This document shows, one piece after another, positions 14,626-23,505 of a stretch of 30,439 nt of DNA (positions are counted from its first letter, which is position 1; each line of letters starts with the position of its first letter). The notes under the pieces are model-generated. The model saw nothing but the letters and a program-made list of their open reading frames with translations. It had not been told where the DNA came from and made no database searches. This DNA comes from Caldifarciminota bacterium UBA2202 (lineage in GTDB: Bacteria; Hydrothermota; 32-111). Location of the stretch: contig DCUY01000013.1 in NCBI GenBank assembly GCA_002327905.1, forward strand, positions 1-30,439. The letters are read 5' to 3'. The translations under genes and the position numbers were made by a program.

Positions 14626-15837
14626 ATGATACAATACGATTTATCCTTTTCCAAGAATATAAAGTCAATGAAACGATCTGTAATCAGGGAACTCTTGAAA
14701 ATGACGCAATCACCTGAGATCATTTCATTCGCAGGCGGACTCCCGTCTCCCCAGTCATTCCCGATAGAACCATTGAAGCAGATAACAATGGAAGTGCTTG
14801 ACAACAACGGCACAAAAGCATTGCAATACGGCTCAACAGAGGGGCTTCCTTTGTTGGCAGATGAACTGATAAAACTTATGGCTCTTGACAATGTCAAAAT
14901 TGCAAAAGAGAACCTCGTAATAACCATTGCATCCCAGCAGGGACTTGACCTTGTCGGCAAGATATTTCTTAATCCGGGAGACATTGCGATAGTTGAAAGC
15001 CCCACTTATGTTGGAGCATTGAGCGCATTCAATTCATACAGGGCAAAACTTATAGATGTGGAGCTTGACAATGACGGCATGCGGATCGATGCTCTGAAGA
15101 AGACTCTTGCAGATTTGAAGAAGAAGAAGAAAAAACCGAAATTCATCTATGTGATTCCTGATTTTCATAATCCTGCAGGAGTGACACTCTCTTATGAGAG
15201 AAGAAAGCAACTCATAGAAATAGCCAAAAAAGAAAAAATTATGATAATCGAAGACAGTCCTTACAGAATGGTGCGATTCCGCGGAAATACAATCCCGTCA
15301 CTCTATTCCATGGATAAAGACGGACTTGTGATATCTCTCTTCACATTCAGCAAAATTTTTGTTCCCGGCTTCAGACTCGGATGGGCAATAGGTCCGAAGG
15401 AGATAATAGACAAGATGGTAATAGCCAAACAGGCGACTGATTTATGCACTCCTGAATTCACGCAGTATATAACTGCATCATTTTTAAAGAAGGATATGCT
15501 TCTAAAGACAGTTAACCACACTGTTTCAATCTATAAAGAGAAGAATGAGCTGATGCTTGAAATGCTTGAGAAGTATATGCCGAAGAATAAGGGAGTAGTA
15601 TGGACGAAGCCTGACGGAGGATTATTCTTATGGGTTACTCTTCCAAAGCAGTATGACTGCGATAAAATATTCCAAAAGGCGATTGAAAAGAAAGTAGCTT
15701 ATGTAGTCGGTTCCGCATTTTATGTCGGAGGAAAGAAGAAAAATTCTTTCAGAATGAACTTTTCATACCCGTCAAAAGAGCAGATAGTCGAAGGAGTTCA
15801 GCGTTTGGCTAAAGTTATCGACGAAGTAATAAAATAG
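14626..15837 (+). CDS. PLP-dependent aminotransferase, 2-aminoadipate/LysN-like (class I/II)
   Basis: A 403-residue fold-type I aminotransferase, standard length. Family marks in order: SFAGGLPSPQSFP (substrate gate, about 36-48), LQYGSTEGLPLL (about 66-77), a PLP-contact Tyr in ESPTYVGAL, VIPDFHNPAGVTLS with the cofactor Asn-Pro, EDSPYR, and Schiff-base Lys243 in LFTFSKIFVPGFRLGW; SFRMNFS near the end holds the carboxylate-binding Arg. The wording is closest to MocR-domain-free 2-aminoadipate/aromatic/branched-chain aminotransferases (LysN group), but the amino donor cannot be fixed from sequence. It is a single-gene transcript with its own promoter and a strong terminator at 15865-15886. 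It faces the hut-era operon convergently. Confidence 0.9.
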   Translation: MIQYDLSFSKNIKSMKRSVIRELLKMTQSPEIISFAGGLPSPQSFPIEPLKQITMEVLDNNGTKALQYGSTEGLPLLADELIKLMALDNVKIAKENLVITIASQQGLDLVGKIFLNPGDIAIVESPTYVGALSAFNSYRAKLIDVELDNDGMRIDALKKTLADLKKKKKKPKFIYVIPDFHNPAGVTLSYERRKQLIEIAKKEKIMIIEDSPYRMVRFRGNTIPSLYSMDKDGLVISLFTFSKIFVPGFRLGWAIGPKEIIDKMVIAKQATDLCTPEFTQYITASFLKKDMLLKTVNHTVSIYKEKNELMLEMLEKYMPKNKGVVWTKPDGGLFLWVTLPKQYDCDKIFQKAIEKKVAYVVGSAFYVGGKKKNSFRMNFSYPSKEQIVEGVQRLAKVIDEVIK

Positions 15838-15864
15838 TATTTGAAATTTCCTAAAATAAAAAAA

Positions 15865-15886
15865 GGGCGCAAAAGCGCCCTTTTTT
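15865..15886. terminator. Bidirectional rho-independent terminator
   Basis: GGGCGC (15865-15870), AAAA loop, GCGCCC (15875-15880), then T6 on the plus strand; A-run on the left gives U-run for the minus strand. It ends the aminotransferase transcript and, from the other side, the long minus-strand operon. The T-run touches the era stop codon (15887-15885). Confidence 0.95.
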
Positions 15887-16745
15887 ACGTCTGCTCCCAC
15901 ATACGTTTCAGCAATCCTTTGTTGTCTTTCCAACCCTTTTCAACTTTTACAAATATTTCGAGAAAAACATCTCTTCCTAAAAATTCTTCAATCATTCTGC
16001 GCGAACGCACACCCACTTCTTTTAACGCGCGTCCTTTTTCACCTATGAGTATTCCCTTTTGGCTGTCTCTCTCCACAAGAAGCTTTACTCTGATATAATC
16101 TTTCCTGTCAGGTTTTTCAGTGAATTCATCCACTATTATGCCTGTAGAATAGGGAACCTCATCTCCGTATATTTCAAATATCGATTGTCTGACAAACTCG
16201 GAGACAAAGAATCTCTCCGGTTTCTCGGTGATTATATCCTCTGGATAAAAGAGATTGTCGTGGGGAAGGTATTTTTTAATCGTATTTACAAGAATATCAA
16301 GATTCATATTATTCAGAGCCGAAATCAAGATCACATCCTCAAACGATTCCTTCAATTCTTTTTCAATGATTTCGCCTTCCTGTGCGCTTATTCTGTCTAT
16401 TTTATTTAAGACCGCAATTGAATGCTGATTAGGCGAAAGATTTATTTCAAATCTCTCCTTATAATTTCTCTCCTCAAAAAGAAAGAGAACAATGTCAGCG
16501 CTCTTCACGCTCTCCTTTATATCCCTTAACATCCACTCTTCAAGCATATTCTTTGTCTTTAAAAATCCGGGAGTGTCATAGAATATTATTTGAGAGTCAT
16601 CATCCATATAGATTCCCTGAATTGACGCTCTCGTAGTCTGCGCTTTGTGGCTTACAGCGCTGAGTTTGAATTTCAGCAGTTGATTCAAAAGAGTGGATTT
16701 GCCTGTATTGGGTCTTCCTATGATTGATACATATCCGGATTTCAT
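15885..16745 (-). CDS. era: GTPase Era, ribosome assembly factor
   Basis: A 286-residue essential GTPase that binds the 16S rRNA 3' end during 30S maturation. G1 GRPNTGKS (10-17), G2 region AQTTRASIQGI, G3 DTPG (57-60), G4 NKID (114-117) and G5 SAL (142-144) are all intact. The C-terminal KH domain carries GILIGEKGRALKEVG (231-245) and ends FVKVEKGW...LKRMW. Length is normal. ATG 16745 overlaps the apgM stop (TAATG), and the stop merges into the terminator hairpin. Era is the last gene of the ten-gene hut operon, an unusual partner set for a housekeeping factor. Confidence 0.97.
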   Translation of the reverse strand: MKSGYVSIIGRPNTGKSTLLNQLLKFKLSAVSHKAQTTRASIQGIYMDDDSQIIFYDTPGFLKTKNMLEEWMLRDIKESVKSADIVLFLFEERNYKERFEINLSPNQHSIAVLNKIDRISAQEGEIIEKELKESFEDVILISALNNMNLDILVNTIKKYLPHDNLFYPEDIITEKPERFFVSEFVRQSIFEIYGDEVPYSTGIIVDEFTEKPDRKDYIRVKLLVERDSQKGILIGEKGRALKEVGVRSRRMIEEFLGRDVFLEIFVKVEKGWKDNKGLLKRMWEQT

Positions 16746-17950
16746 TATGCTCCGAACTTCTTAAGTCTGCCGCTTGAAGCAAGCATCAAAGGCATGAGCT
16801 GTTTTGAATATATCCTTTTAATTGCGCCTTTCAGACATTCTCTCTCGGTGAACTTTTCTGCATCCGATTTCCTTGAGTGCTTTCCTATGAGAAGAAGAGG
16901 CACAGGATGATGCGAGTGGCTCATCATGACTGACGGAGTTGAATGGTCAGCGGTAATTGCAATCACATCAAATTTCAAATCCAATATTTTAGGAAGAAGA
17001 GAATCAAAATTTTCTATCACTTTGACTTTTTTTGCGAAATCTCCGTCCTCTCCGTATGAATCCGTTTTTTTGACATGGAAGAAGAAAAAATCGTACTTTT
17101 CATAATTATCCTTCAATGTCTCTATCTGATCTTCAATTGTCTCTCCGGTTTTAAGGATCTTCATCCCCACAAGTGTTGCAAGCCCTTTGTACATGGGATA
17201 AGTCGCTATGCAGCATGGATTGAGCATATACTTCTCTTCCATAGTGGGAATATCCGGCATCTTTGAAATACCCCGAAAGAGAGCGGTATTTGCTTTAGGC
17301 TCGTCTTTCAATGCTTCAACTATCATTGCATACACTTTATTTATTATTTCCGCGCATTCTTTTGAGCTTTCATTATTCGGTTTTGCCTCTATCGGCTTCT
17401 TTCCGATCTCCTGAGGGTCAGTGTCATTCACATCCGCATTTCCCTTTACCCCCCTTATTACAAGAACGAATCTGTGTTCTTTGCCTGCATAAAATTCAAT
17501 CTTTTTTCCGTCTGCATTTTTAATGCGTTCTTTAAGTTTTTCAACGAGCCTCTGATTTTCTTCACTGGATATTCTTCCTGCTCTCCTGTCAATTATGACA
17601 TGATTCACATCCATAGTGGCGAAATTGCATCTCACAGTCACAGTCTCCTTATCCACATTTATATTCAGCCCCAATGCCTCAAGGATTCCCCTTCCTATAG
17701 GATAATCGGACGGTTCATATCCGAAGACTCCCAAATGCCCGGGGCCGCTTCCCGGTGTTATTCCTATATCAACAGGTATCATGTCTCCTGTTTCATTCTC
17801 CTTTGCAAGTTTGTCAAGATTGGGTTTGAAAGCAGTCTCAAGCTCTGTCATTCCGCTTTTATCCGGAAGTCCGCCCACACCGTCAAGTACTATCAAAAGA
17901 AGTTTGCTCTCATTCGGATTTAATAGTTCTCTGAATAAAACCTCTTTCAT
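16745..17950 (-). CDS. apgM: Archaeal-type cofactor-independent phosphoglycerate mutase
   Basis: Interconverts 3- and 2-phosphoglycerate in glycolysis. The alkaline-phosphatase-superfamily metal site begins with LLIVLDGVGGLP (Asp23). The family signature ITPGSGPGHLGVFGYEP follows, then CNFATMD, DRRAGRI and the second metal cluster ADHSTPSVMMSHSHHPVPLLLIG. At 401 residues it matches ApgM (about 400) rather than the 510-residue GpmI. ATG 17950 is preferred over GTG 17962 because GGAGGAG lies 4-10 bases before it. It overlaps the PHP-protein TGA by 4 bases (ATGA). Confidence 0.96.
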   Translation of the reverse strand: MKEVLFRELLNPNESKLLLIVLDGVGGLPDKSGMTELETAFKPNLDKLAKENETGDMIPVDIGITPGSGPGHLGVFGYEPSDYPIGRGILEALGLNINVDKETVTVRCNFATMDVNHVIIDRRAGRISSEENQRLVEKLKERIKNADGKKIEFYAGKEHRFVLVIRGVKGNADVNDTDPQEIGKKPIEAKPNNESSKECAEIINKVYAMIVEALKDEPKANTALFRGISKMPDIPTMEEKYMLNPCCIATYPMYKGLATLVGMKILKTGETIEDQIETLKDNYEKYDFFFFHVKKTDSYGEDGDFAKKVKVIENFDSLLPKILDLKFDVIAITADHSTPSVMMSHSHHPVPLLLIGKHSRKSDAEKFTERECLKGAIKRIYSKQLMPLMLASSGRLKKFGA

Positions 17951-18759
17951 AAACTCCTCCACTTTTCAAAAAATATTTGAAATACATCTTCGTGAAGCCC
18001 TATAGGATAGTAGAGATTTGCTCCATGGTAATCGCTTCCGCCTGTCACGAGAAGATTTCTCGGATTTGCGAATTCAAGTAGCAAATCAGTGTGTATCGTC
18101 TTATTTTTAGGAGTATAAACCTCCACTCCGTCAATTCCTGCGGCGTATATCTCTTCACGGTCAGTATATGCGTCATTTTCAAAAGGATGAGCCATGACTG
18201 CGAGTCCTCTGAGAGAATGTATCATGTTCACGGTCTCTTCAATAGTGAAGCTCATCTTAGGCACATAGCATGGTTTATTGTCCCCTATGTATTTTTCGAA
18301 TGCCTCTCTTATATCATTTATCTGACCTGTCTTCATCATTGCATGCGCGATATGATTTCTTCCGACAGATTCCGACTCGTGCGCCTCCAAAAGCACATCT
18401 TCAAAATCAATCTGAATATTTCTCTCTCTCAGAAGATTTACTATTTTTTCGGCTCTTTCAACTCTGTCCCTCTTTCTCGATTCCAAAAGCTCTCCTGCCT
18501 TTTCGTAATCTTTAAGGTATCCTATTATGTGAACCTGCCTGCCATTATTGATTGTTGAATACTCGACTCCCGGTATGCATGTCATTTCATTCTTTTCGGC
18601 GAATTCAATGCTCTCCTGAATAGAGCGTATTGAATCATGGTCAGTGATTGAAAAATATTTTATTTTATTCTTTTTAAGGATTTCGCAAAGCGCAGACGGG
18701 GAATAGCTTCCGTCAGAAGCATTGGTGTGCAAGTGAAGGTCTGCAACAACTGAATTCAT
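17947..18759 (-). CDS. PHP-domain phosphoesterase (RNase AM/nucleoside-bisphosphate phosphatase-like)
   Basis: A 270-residue PHP metallo-phosphoesterase. Metal ligands appear in order: DLHLHTNASDGSYSP (His9, His11), SITDHDS (38-44), CIPGVEYS, VGRNHIAHAM, VMAHPF and TGGSDYHG. This is the layout of the YciV/RNase AM group, which hydrolyses 3',5'-bisphosphonucleotides or short RNA 5' ends; polymerase and histidinol phosphatases have other extensions. ATG 18759 overlaps the preceding TGA (TGATG). GTG 18762 is a possible alternative. The precise substrate is inference. Confidence 0.9.
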   Translation of the reverse strand: MNSVVADLHLHTNASDGSYSPSALCEILKKNKIKYFSITDHDSIRSIQESIEFAEKNEMTCIPGVEYSTINNGRQVHIIGYLKDYEKAGELLESRKRDRVERAEKIVNLLRERNIQIDFEDVLLEAHESESVGRNHIAHAMMKTGQINDIREAFEKYIGDNKPCYVPKMSFTIEETVNMIHSLRGLAVMAHPFENDAYTDREEIYAAGIDGVEVYTPKNKTIHTDLLLEFANPRNLLVTGGSDYHGANLYYPIGLHEDVFQIFFEKWRSL

Positions 18760-19574
18760 CACATACCCATGTCTGCTACGATTTGATTTACTATTGAATC
18801 ATCAATAAAAGTCTTCTTCTCTATAAATGCTTCTAAAAGAGCATTGTCGCACAGAGTATTGATAAGACGGGGTTTTCCTTTTGAAGATTGATGTATAAGC
18901 TTTAAAGCTGATTCGGTGAAGAGCGGCTCTGCTCTTCCTGCGATTTTAAGTCTATGCAGAATATATCCCATTGTTGACTCTTCATCCAGAGGAGGCAGAG
19001 TGAGCTTCATGCTTATTCTTTCATAAAGAGGCGGGTCAAGACGAAGATTCTCTTCAGTCTCCGGCATTCCGAAAATTAAAAATGTTATCAGATTACCTTT
19101 ATCATTCTGAATGTTCAAAAGGCCTCTGAGCTCCTCCATTATCTCTCTGCTTTTAAGCATATTCGCTTCGTCTATCATCACAACAGGTTTTTTCCCTTTG
19201 TCATTTAAAAGAGTCAGCTGTTTATACACATGTCCGATTATATCAATCTTATTGTCAGTCTCGACTGTTGCTCCAAGCTGAACTGCAATTTTTTTTAAAA
19301 GCCATCCGGCATTTATCTCAGAATGTATTATTACAAGAAGCGCTACTTCGTATTCATTCGGTTTGGAAGAAAAATAATCAAGAAGTCTTCTGGAAATCGT
19401 AGTCTTTCCGGTTCCTATGTCTCCAATAAGGACAGCCAAACCTCTTCCCTGATCTACAACATGCAGGAGTTTAAGAATAGCCTTGGAATGAAAGGGCGAA
19501 TTGTAATAGAATCTGTCGTCAGGAGAGCTTGAAAACGGCGCGGACTTGAATCCGAAATATGTATTGTAATCCAT
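18759..19574 (-). CDS. ExeA/MshM-type AAA ATPase, copy 2 of the operon
   Basis: A 271-residue ATPase. N-terminal FGFKSAPFSSSPDDRFYY is the YFGLxxxPFxxxPDPxFLY motif of ExeA (GspA) and MshM proteins. Walker A GDIGTGKTT (51-59), Walker B VVMIDEAN (131-138), sensor text LITFLIFGMPE and the lid motif SSKGKPRLINTLCDNALLEAF follow. No membrane segment or peptidoglycan-binding tail is present, unlike Aeromonas ExeA, so it is a soluble ATPase core. It starts 1 base after the TPR-protein stop. A second ATPase of the same length lies on the other side of that gene (21838-22683), with Walker A at the same residues. A role in envelope secretion or pilus assembly is inferred from the family. Confidence 0.88.
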   Translation of the reverse strand: MDYNTYFGFKSAPFSSSPDDRFYYNSPFHSKAILKLLHVVDQGRGLAVLIGDIGTGKTTISRRLLDYFSSKPNEYEVALLVIIHSEINAGWLLKKIAVQLGATVETDNKIDIIGHVYKQLTLLNDKGKKPVVMIDEANMLKSREIMEELRGLLNIQNDKGNLITFLIFGMPETEENLRLDPPLYERISMKLTLPPLDEESTMGYILHRLKIAGRAEPLFTESALKLIHQSSKGKPRLINTLCDNALLEAFIEKKTFIDDSIVNQIVADMGM

Positions 19575-19575
19575 A

Positions 19576-21807
19576 TTACATATAACTCACCTTATTATTT
19601 TTCTTCGCAATGTTCTCTTTCTCTTCATCTGTCAGCTCGACAGTGAAATTATCAACATCAAAATCATCAAGGTTCATATCTGAAGTAATCTCGTCCTTGA
19701 GAATTGCAGAGAAATCAATAAAGTCATTCTGTTTTTCAGTCTTCTGCTGGGAAGCCTGTTTTTCAATCTCCTTCGGGGTTGACTTCAGAGCATTGATTCT
19801 CTTCTCGACATCCTCAAATTTTGCGTCAAATGTGAATATTTCATTGAATAATTTCAATGCTTCCTTTGTCATTTTTTTTGCTTCATACAATTTACCGAGT
19901 GTGTATTTTATTCCAAGATACTCTATTTCCTTCCTTCCCTTATCGGAAAGAGCTCTCAAGAGAGAACTCTCTGCAAGGTCATACTCCTGCTTTTCAAGGA
20001 AACAGACTCCGAGCATCTCAAGAGATTTCACTTCATAATCTTTATGTTTTACTGATTTTTGAAACTCCTCTATAGCCATGTCGTACAAGCCCATCTCCTT
20101 GAATGACAATCCCAAGTCATAATGGCTTGATACATCGCTCTCTTCAATATTTTGGTCAAGCCCCTCTTTAAGTTCGTCCAAAAGCTCCTGCAGAGACCAG
20201 ACTCCCTGATCCTGCTGCGGAGCCGACTCTTCGATTTTGAATTTCGGCTTGTTTCCTTCATTCTTTCCCTTAATTATATCCTTGGCTGTCACATGCTCCG
20301 ATTCCTTTAAAAAATCAAGGTTTGTCATGTCCTCAAGCAGTTCTTTTGCAAGGTCATCCATTGGATTTGACTCTTCCGCAGGCATCTGCTGATTGAAAAA
20401 TCTGTCAGCTCCCAAGTGTTGCTCCGCGGGCTCCTCAATTTTGGGCTGAGGAGTCGGCTGTTGAACAGATCTCTGCTGTTGAGGCGCAGATTGCTGCTGC
20501 GTCTGTGAAACCTGCTGTTGAGACGCAGGCTGTTGAACCGGCTTGTGCTCTTCAAAAGGCGACTGAGGTTTTCTCTTTACATCAAGAGCGGTTTTAATCT
20601 GCAGAGCCGGCTGACATGAAGGGTCAATTCTCAAAGCGCTGTTTGCATAATTCAATGCGTCGGAAGGCGACTTATCCATTGCCTGCTTTGCAAGATGCAC
20701 ATAAGGAAGAACAGCTTCATTATACATCTGTATTTTATTGGCTATCTCTATTATCCTTTTGACTGCCTTATCTTCATCCGGTTTAATCTCAAATATTCTT
20801 TTATAAACTGTCAAAGCATTCTGCATATCATTTGTCTCAAAGTATCCGTCAGCTCCCTGATAGTATGACTGAACAGCTCCTCCAATGTCAATATCCTCCT
20901 GCAGTTTGCCGAGCTCAACAAATGAGCCGAAGCTTGACGCATCCTCTTTGAAGAGTCCGTCCAATTCATTTGACGAAGGACTGCTTTGAAAATTATCAGA
21001 TGTTGATTTAATTTTCTGCTCTGTTTCAGGATGACTCTCCTGAGCCTGCGACATAGAAAATGTTTCATCAAGCTGTCTCGACAGACCTTCCGTAAGATCA
21101 TTTATGTCTATATCCATACTCTCTTCGGGAATCGGCCTCGGCGGTTCTACTTTGACCTCTTCAATAACTTCAGGTTTGCGCTCCTCTCTGGCAGGTCTGC
21201 CCATTTTCAAATCAAGCTGAGAAATCTTTTTCCTTGTTGCAGTCGCCTGAGGAAGGTCTCCTCTCTTCAGATGGTATGATTCTATCTCTCTGAGATACTC
21301 CATTGCAAATTCAAAATTATTCTCCTGCATGTATAATTCAACAAGCTTGTCCTTTATCTCCACTTTGTCAGGCATAAGCTCAAGAGTCTTTTTGAATGCC
21401 TCAATTGCAAGAGATTTATTGTTCGATTGAAGAGCTTTTTCAGCGAGAAGTATATAACTGTTTAATGCCTCTCCGAGAGAACCCATTTTTTTGTAAAGCT
21501 CAGCTATTGTTTCATACATTTCAATAAGGGTGGGGTCAACTTTGATAATCTTCTTTGCCATCACTATGGCATTTGAATGCCATGACTGATTTACATATAT
21601 TGTGAGTGCGGCTCTGTAATTTTCAACTGCCTCTGCATTCTTTTTCAGATTATTTAAGTAAATATCTCCGATGATATTATAAAAAGACGGGTCGGGATTG
21701 CTCTTCAATGCAGCAAGAATCTGCATATATATTTTGATGGCCTTATCGTATTGGCCTTCATTCTGCGCTTTGCGCGCCTTTTCTTTCGCTTCACCTAAAC
21801 TTGCCAT
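19576..21807 (-). CDS. Large TPR scaffold protein with Gln/Pro-rich linker
   Basis: A 743-residue soluble protein. The N-terminal third (about 1-200) is a TPR array (AIKIYMQILAALKSNPDPSFYNIIGDIYL, AVENYRAALTIYVNQ, AIEAFKKTLELMPDKVEIKDKL). A second helical set lies at about 320-420 (ALTVYKRIFEIKPDEDKA). A low-complexity Gln/Pro/Ser linker covers about 430-480. A last TPR set at about 555-670 (LGLSFKEMGLYDMAIEEFQKS) is followed by an acidic tail (DDFDVDNFTVELTDEE). ATG 21807 with AAGGAG is preferred over the longer TTG start. It sits between two ExeA-type ATPases and is probably their partner, as TPR protein MshN is for MshM; that is inference. Confidence 0.88.
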   Translation of the reverse strand: MASLGEAKEKARKAQNEGQYDKAIKIYMQILAALKSNPDPSFYNIIGDIYLNNLKKNAEAVENYRAALTIYVNQSWHSNAIVMAKKIIKVDPTLIEMYETIAELYKKMGSLGEALNSYILLAEKALQSNNKSLAIEAFKKTLELMPDKVEIKDKLVELYMQENNFEFAMEYLREIESYHLKRGDLPQATATRKKISQLDLKMGRPAREERKPEVIEEVKVEPPRPIPEESMDIDINDLTEGLSRQLDETFSMSQAQESHPETEQKIKSTSDNFQSSPSSNELDGLFKEDASSFGSFVELGKLQEDIDIGGAVQSYYQGADGYFETNDMQNALTVYKRIFEIKPDEDKAVKRIIEIANKIQMYNEAVLPYVHLAKQAMDKSPSDALNYANSALRIDPSCQPALQIKTALDVKRKPQSPFEEHKPVQQPASQQQVSQTQQQSAPQQQRSVQQPTPQPKIEEPAEQHLGADRFFNQQMPAEESNPMDDLAKELLEDMTNLDFLKESEHVTAKDIIKGKNEGNKPKFKIEESAPQQDQGVWSLQELLDELKEGLDQNIEESDVSSHYDLGLSFKEMGLYDMAIEEFQKSVKHKDYEVKSLEMLGVCFLEKQEYDLAESSLLRALSDKGRKEIEYLGIKYTLGKLYEAKKMTKEALKLFNEIFTFDAKFEDVEKRINALKSTPKEIEKQASQQKTEKQNDFIDFSAILKDEITSDMNLDDFDVDNFTVELTDEEKENIAKKNNKVSYM

Positions 21808-21837
21808 TACTCTCCTTTTTAAGCTCAAAACATATAC

Positions 21838-22683
21838 TTATAACTCTCTTCGAAATGAAGTCAATTGTCTTTTCAGACCCAATGAATCAGAGACTTCGTC
21901 TATCATCTGACCGTCAATAGGTATCCTCTGAAGAAATGCCGCTTCAAGAAGGGCATTGTCGCATATGGTATTTATAAGACGGGGCCTCCCGTTGGCATAA
22001 TTGTAAATCAGATCAACTGCCTCCTGCGTAAATATGGAGAGAGTGCCTCCTGCAACAGAGAGCCTGTATTTTATATAGCCGTATGTCTCCTCTCTTGAAA
22101 GAGATTTCAGATATGCCCTTGCGGCGACTCTTTGGATGAGAGCTTCATTCTGCATGATGTTCTTTTCCAATTCAGGCACACCTATAAGAATGAATGTGAT
22201 TATTCTCCTGTCCGAAAGTTCAAGATTCAAGAATCCTCTTATCTGTTCAATCACTTTTACATCAGAAATTTTATTGGCTTCATCGATCATTATGACTGCC
22301 TTCTTTCCTTCCTTATCAAGTCTTATCAATTGCCTTGTTATGATATTCATAGGATCCGACATGAGATTGGTTGTGTCTTTAATGCCTACAAGCTGGGCTA
22401 TCCTTGAATAGAGCCATTCATCAGTGAAGTTTTCATGGGTTAAAACTACAAGCCCTGTCTGGAATTTAGGATTTTTTGTCAAATAGGATAACAGCTTCCT
22501 CGCCACAGTGGTCTTCCCTGTTCCCACCTCGCCTACAAGCATGGCAAATCCGCGCATCTTGTCAGCCGCATGCATCAGTCTCAATAAAGCCATTTTATGT
22601 TGCTGGCTCTCAAAGAAAAATCTGGTGTCAGGTATGTTTGCAAACGGCTCAAAGGACATTTTAAAGAATTCTTCGTAATTCAT
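21838..22683 (-). CDS. ExeA/MshM-type AAA ATPase, copy 1 of the operon
   Basis: A 281-residue ATPase, paralogous to the product of 18759-19574. MSFEPFANIPDTRFFF is the family N-terminus. Walker A GEVGTGKTT (51-59), Walker B AVIMIDEAN, RIITFILIGVPELEKN and NGRPRLINTICDNALLEAAF match the sister protein block by block. The tail is slightly longer and basic (LGLKRQLTSFRREL). ATG 22683 follows AGGAG directly; the GTG 12 bases further up is therefore not used here. Two divergent copies around one TPR gene suggest a hetero-oligomeric ATPase. Function in secretion or surface assembly is inferred only from family and context. Confidence 0.88.
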   Translation of the reverse strand: MNYEEFFKMSFEPFANIPDTRFFFESQQHKMALLRLMHAADKMRGFAMLVGEVGTGKTTVARKLLSYLTKNPKFQTGLVVLTHENFTDEWLYSRIAQLVGIKDTTNLMSDPMNIITRQLIRLDKEGKKAVIMIDEANKISDVKVIEQIRGFLNLELSDRRIITFILIGVPELEKNIMQNEALIQRVAARAYLKSLSREETYGYIKYRLSVAGGTLSIFTQEAVDLIYNYANGRPRLINTICDNALLEAAFLQRIPIDGQMIDEVSDSLGLKRQLTSFRREL

Positions 22684-22698
22684 AAAACTCCTCACTTA

Positions 22699-23505
22699 TC
22701 AAAAGTGAATGTTAGAATCATCCTTTTCTTTATCATCAATCAATCTGTTTATTTTATACCTATTTTTACCATTTGTCAATTTACTTATCTTTTCTTTTAT
22801 ATCAAGAAAATCCGGGTCAATCTGCTCCATCTCCTGATAAATCGCCAGAGCCCTGACGGATTCCTCCTCTTCAAAGAGCGCGGCAAGCTTGTACATGAGA
22901 GGAAGAGAATCCTCATTTGAGGAGCTGTTTATCTCAGAGGAGAGAATATTCTTGGCATTCTCCTTCTTTCCCATTTTTATCAAAGTACTGCAGAAAGTCA
23001 GAATCATTTTCACCTTTGCCTTTCCCTCTGAAAGAGATATCGCTTTTTTAAAATATATCTCAGGAATGGAGTCTATGCCTGCATCCCTCATTTTTATAGA
23101 TAATTCAAAATACCTTGCCCCGATATCCCTTCCGGGAGACTCATTAATTGCAGTGACAATTTTTGTAAAGTCTTTCTCTCTGAAACCGGCTGAAATTCTC
23201 TCTGAAGATTCAGTTTGAAGAGGATATTTTAAAGACATTTCATTAAATCTGGATGTCTCTTCAATAAGCCTTTCAATGAATTTTTCAGCCTCTTCATTCA
23301 TTTTCATCATTAAAAAATGATTGAAGAGATGATAGTGAATCTGATACTGGTCGTCAAAAAACGAAATCATTTTAAGAAGCACAACAACCGATTCTGCCCC
23401 CATTTTATATTTTACACTTTGAAAAAGATTCACATACGAATCAATCCGTGTGTCTTTATCCTCTATTTTGTCTGCATCCGTCAATCTGCGCAGAAAATCA
23501 TCCAT
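22699..23505 (-). CDS. Helical-repeat (TPR-like) protein of unknown function
   Basis: A 268-residue soluble, all-helical protein. Degenerate TPR-like pairs are visible (IYFKKAISLSEGKAKVKMILTFCSTLIKMGKKENAKNIL; LMYKLAALFEEEESVRALAIYQEMEQIDPDFLDIKEKISKL). No catalytic motif, signal peptide or membrane segment is present. ATG 23505 overlaps the hutI stop by 8 bases, and the ATPase gene starts 15 bases after its own stop. It therefore links the hut genes to the ATPase/TPR module. It is best read as another scaffold of that module. Confidence 0.75.
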   Translation of the reverse strand: MDDFLRRLTDADKIEDKDTRIDSYVNLFQSVKYKMGAESVVVLLKMISFFDDQYQIHYHLFNHFLMMKMNEEAEKFIERLIEETSRFNEMSLKYPLQTESSERISAGFREKDFTKIVTAINESPGRDIGARYFELSIKMRDAGIDSIPEIYFKKAISLSEGKAKVKMILTFCSTLIKMGKKENAKNILSSEINSSSNEDSLPLMYKLAALFEEEESVRALAIYQEMEQIDPDFLDIKEKISKLTNGKNRYKINRLIDDKEKDDSNIHF

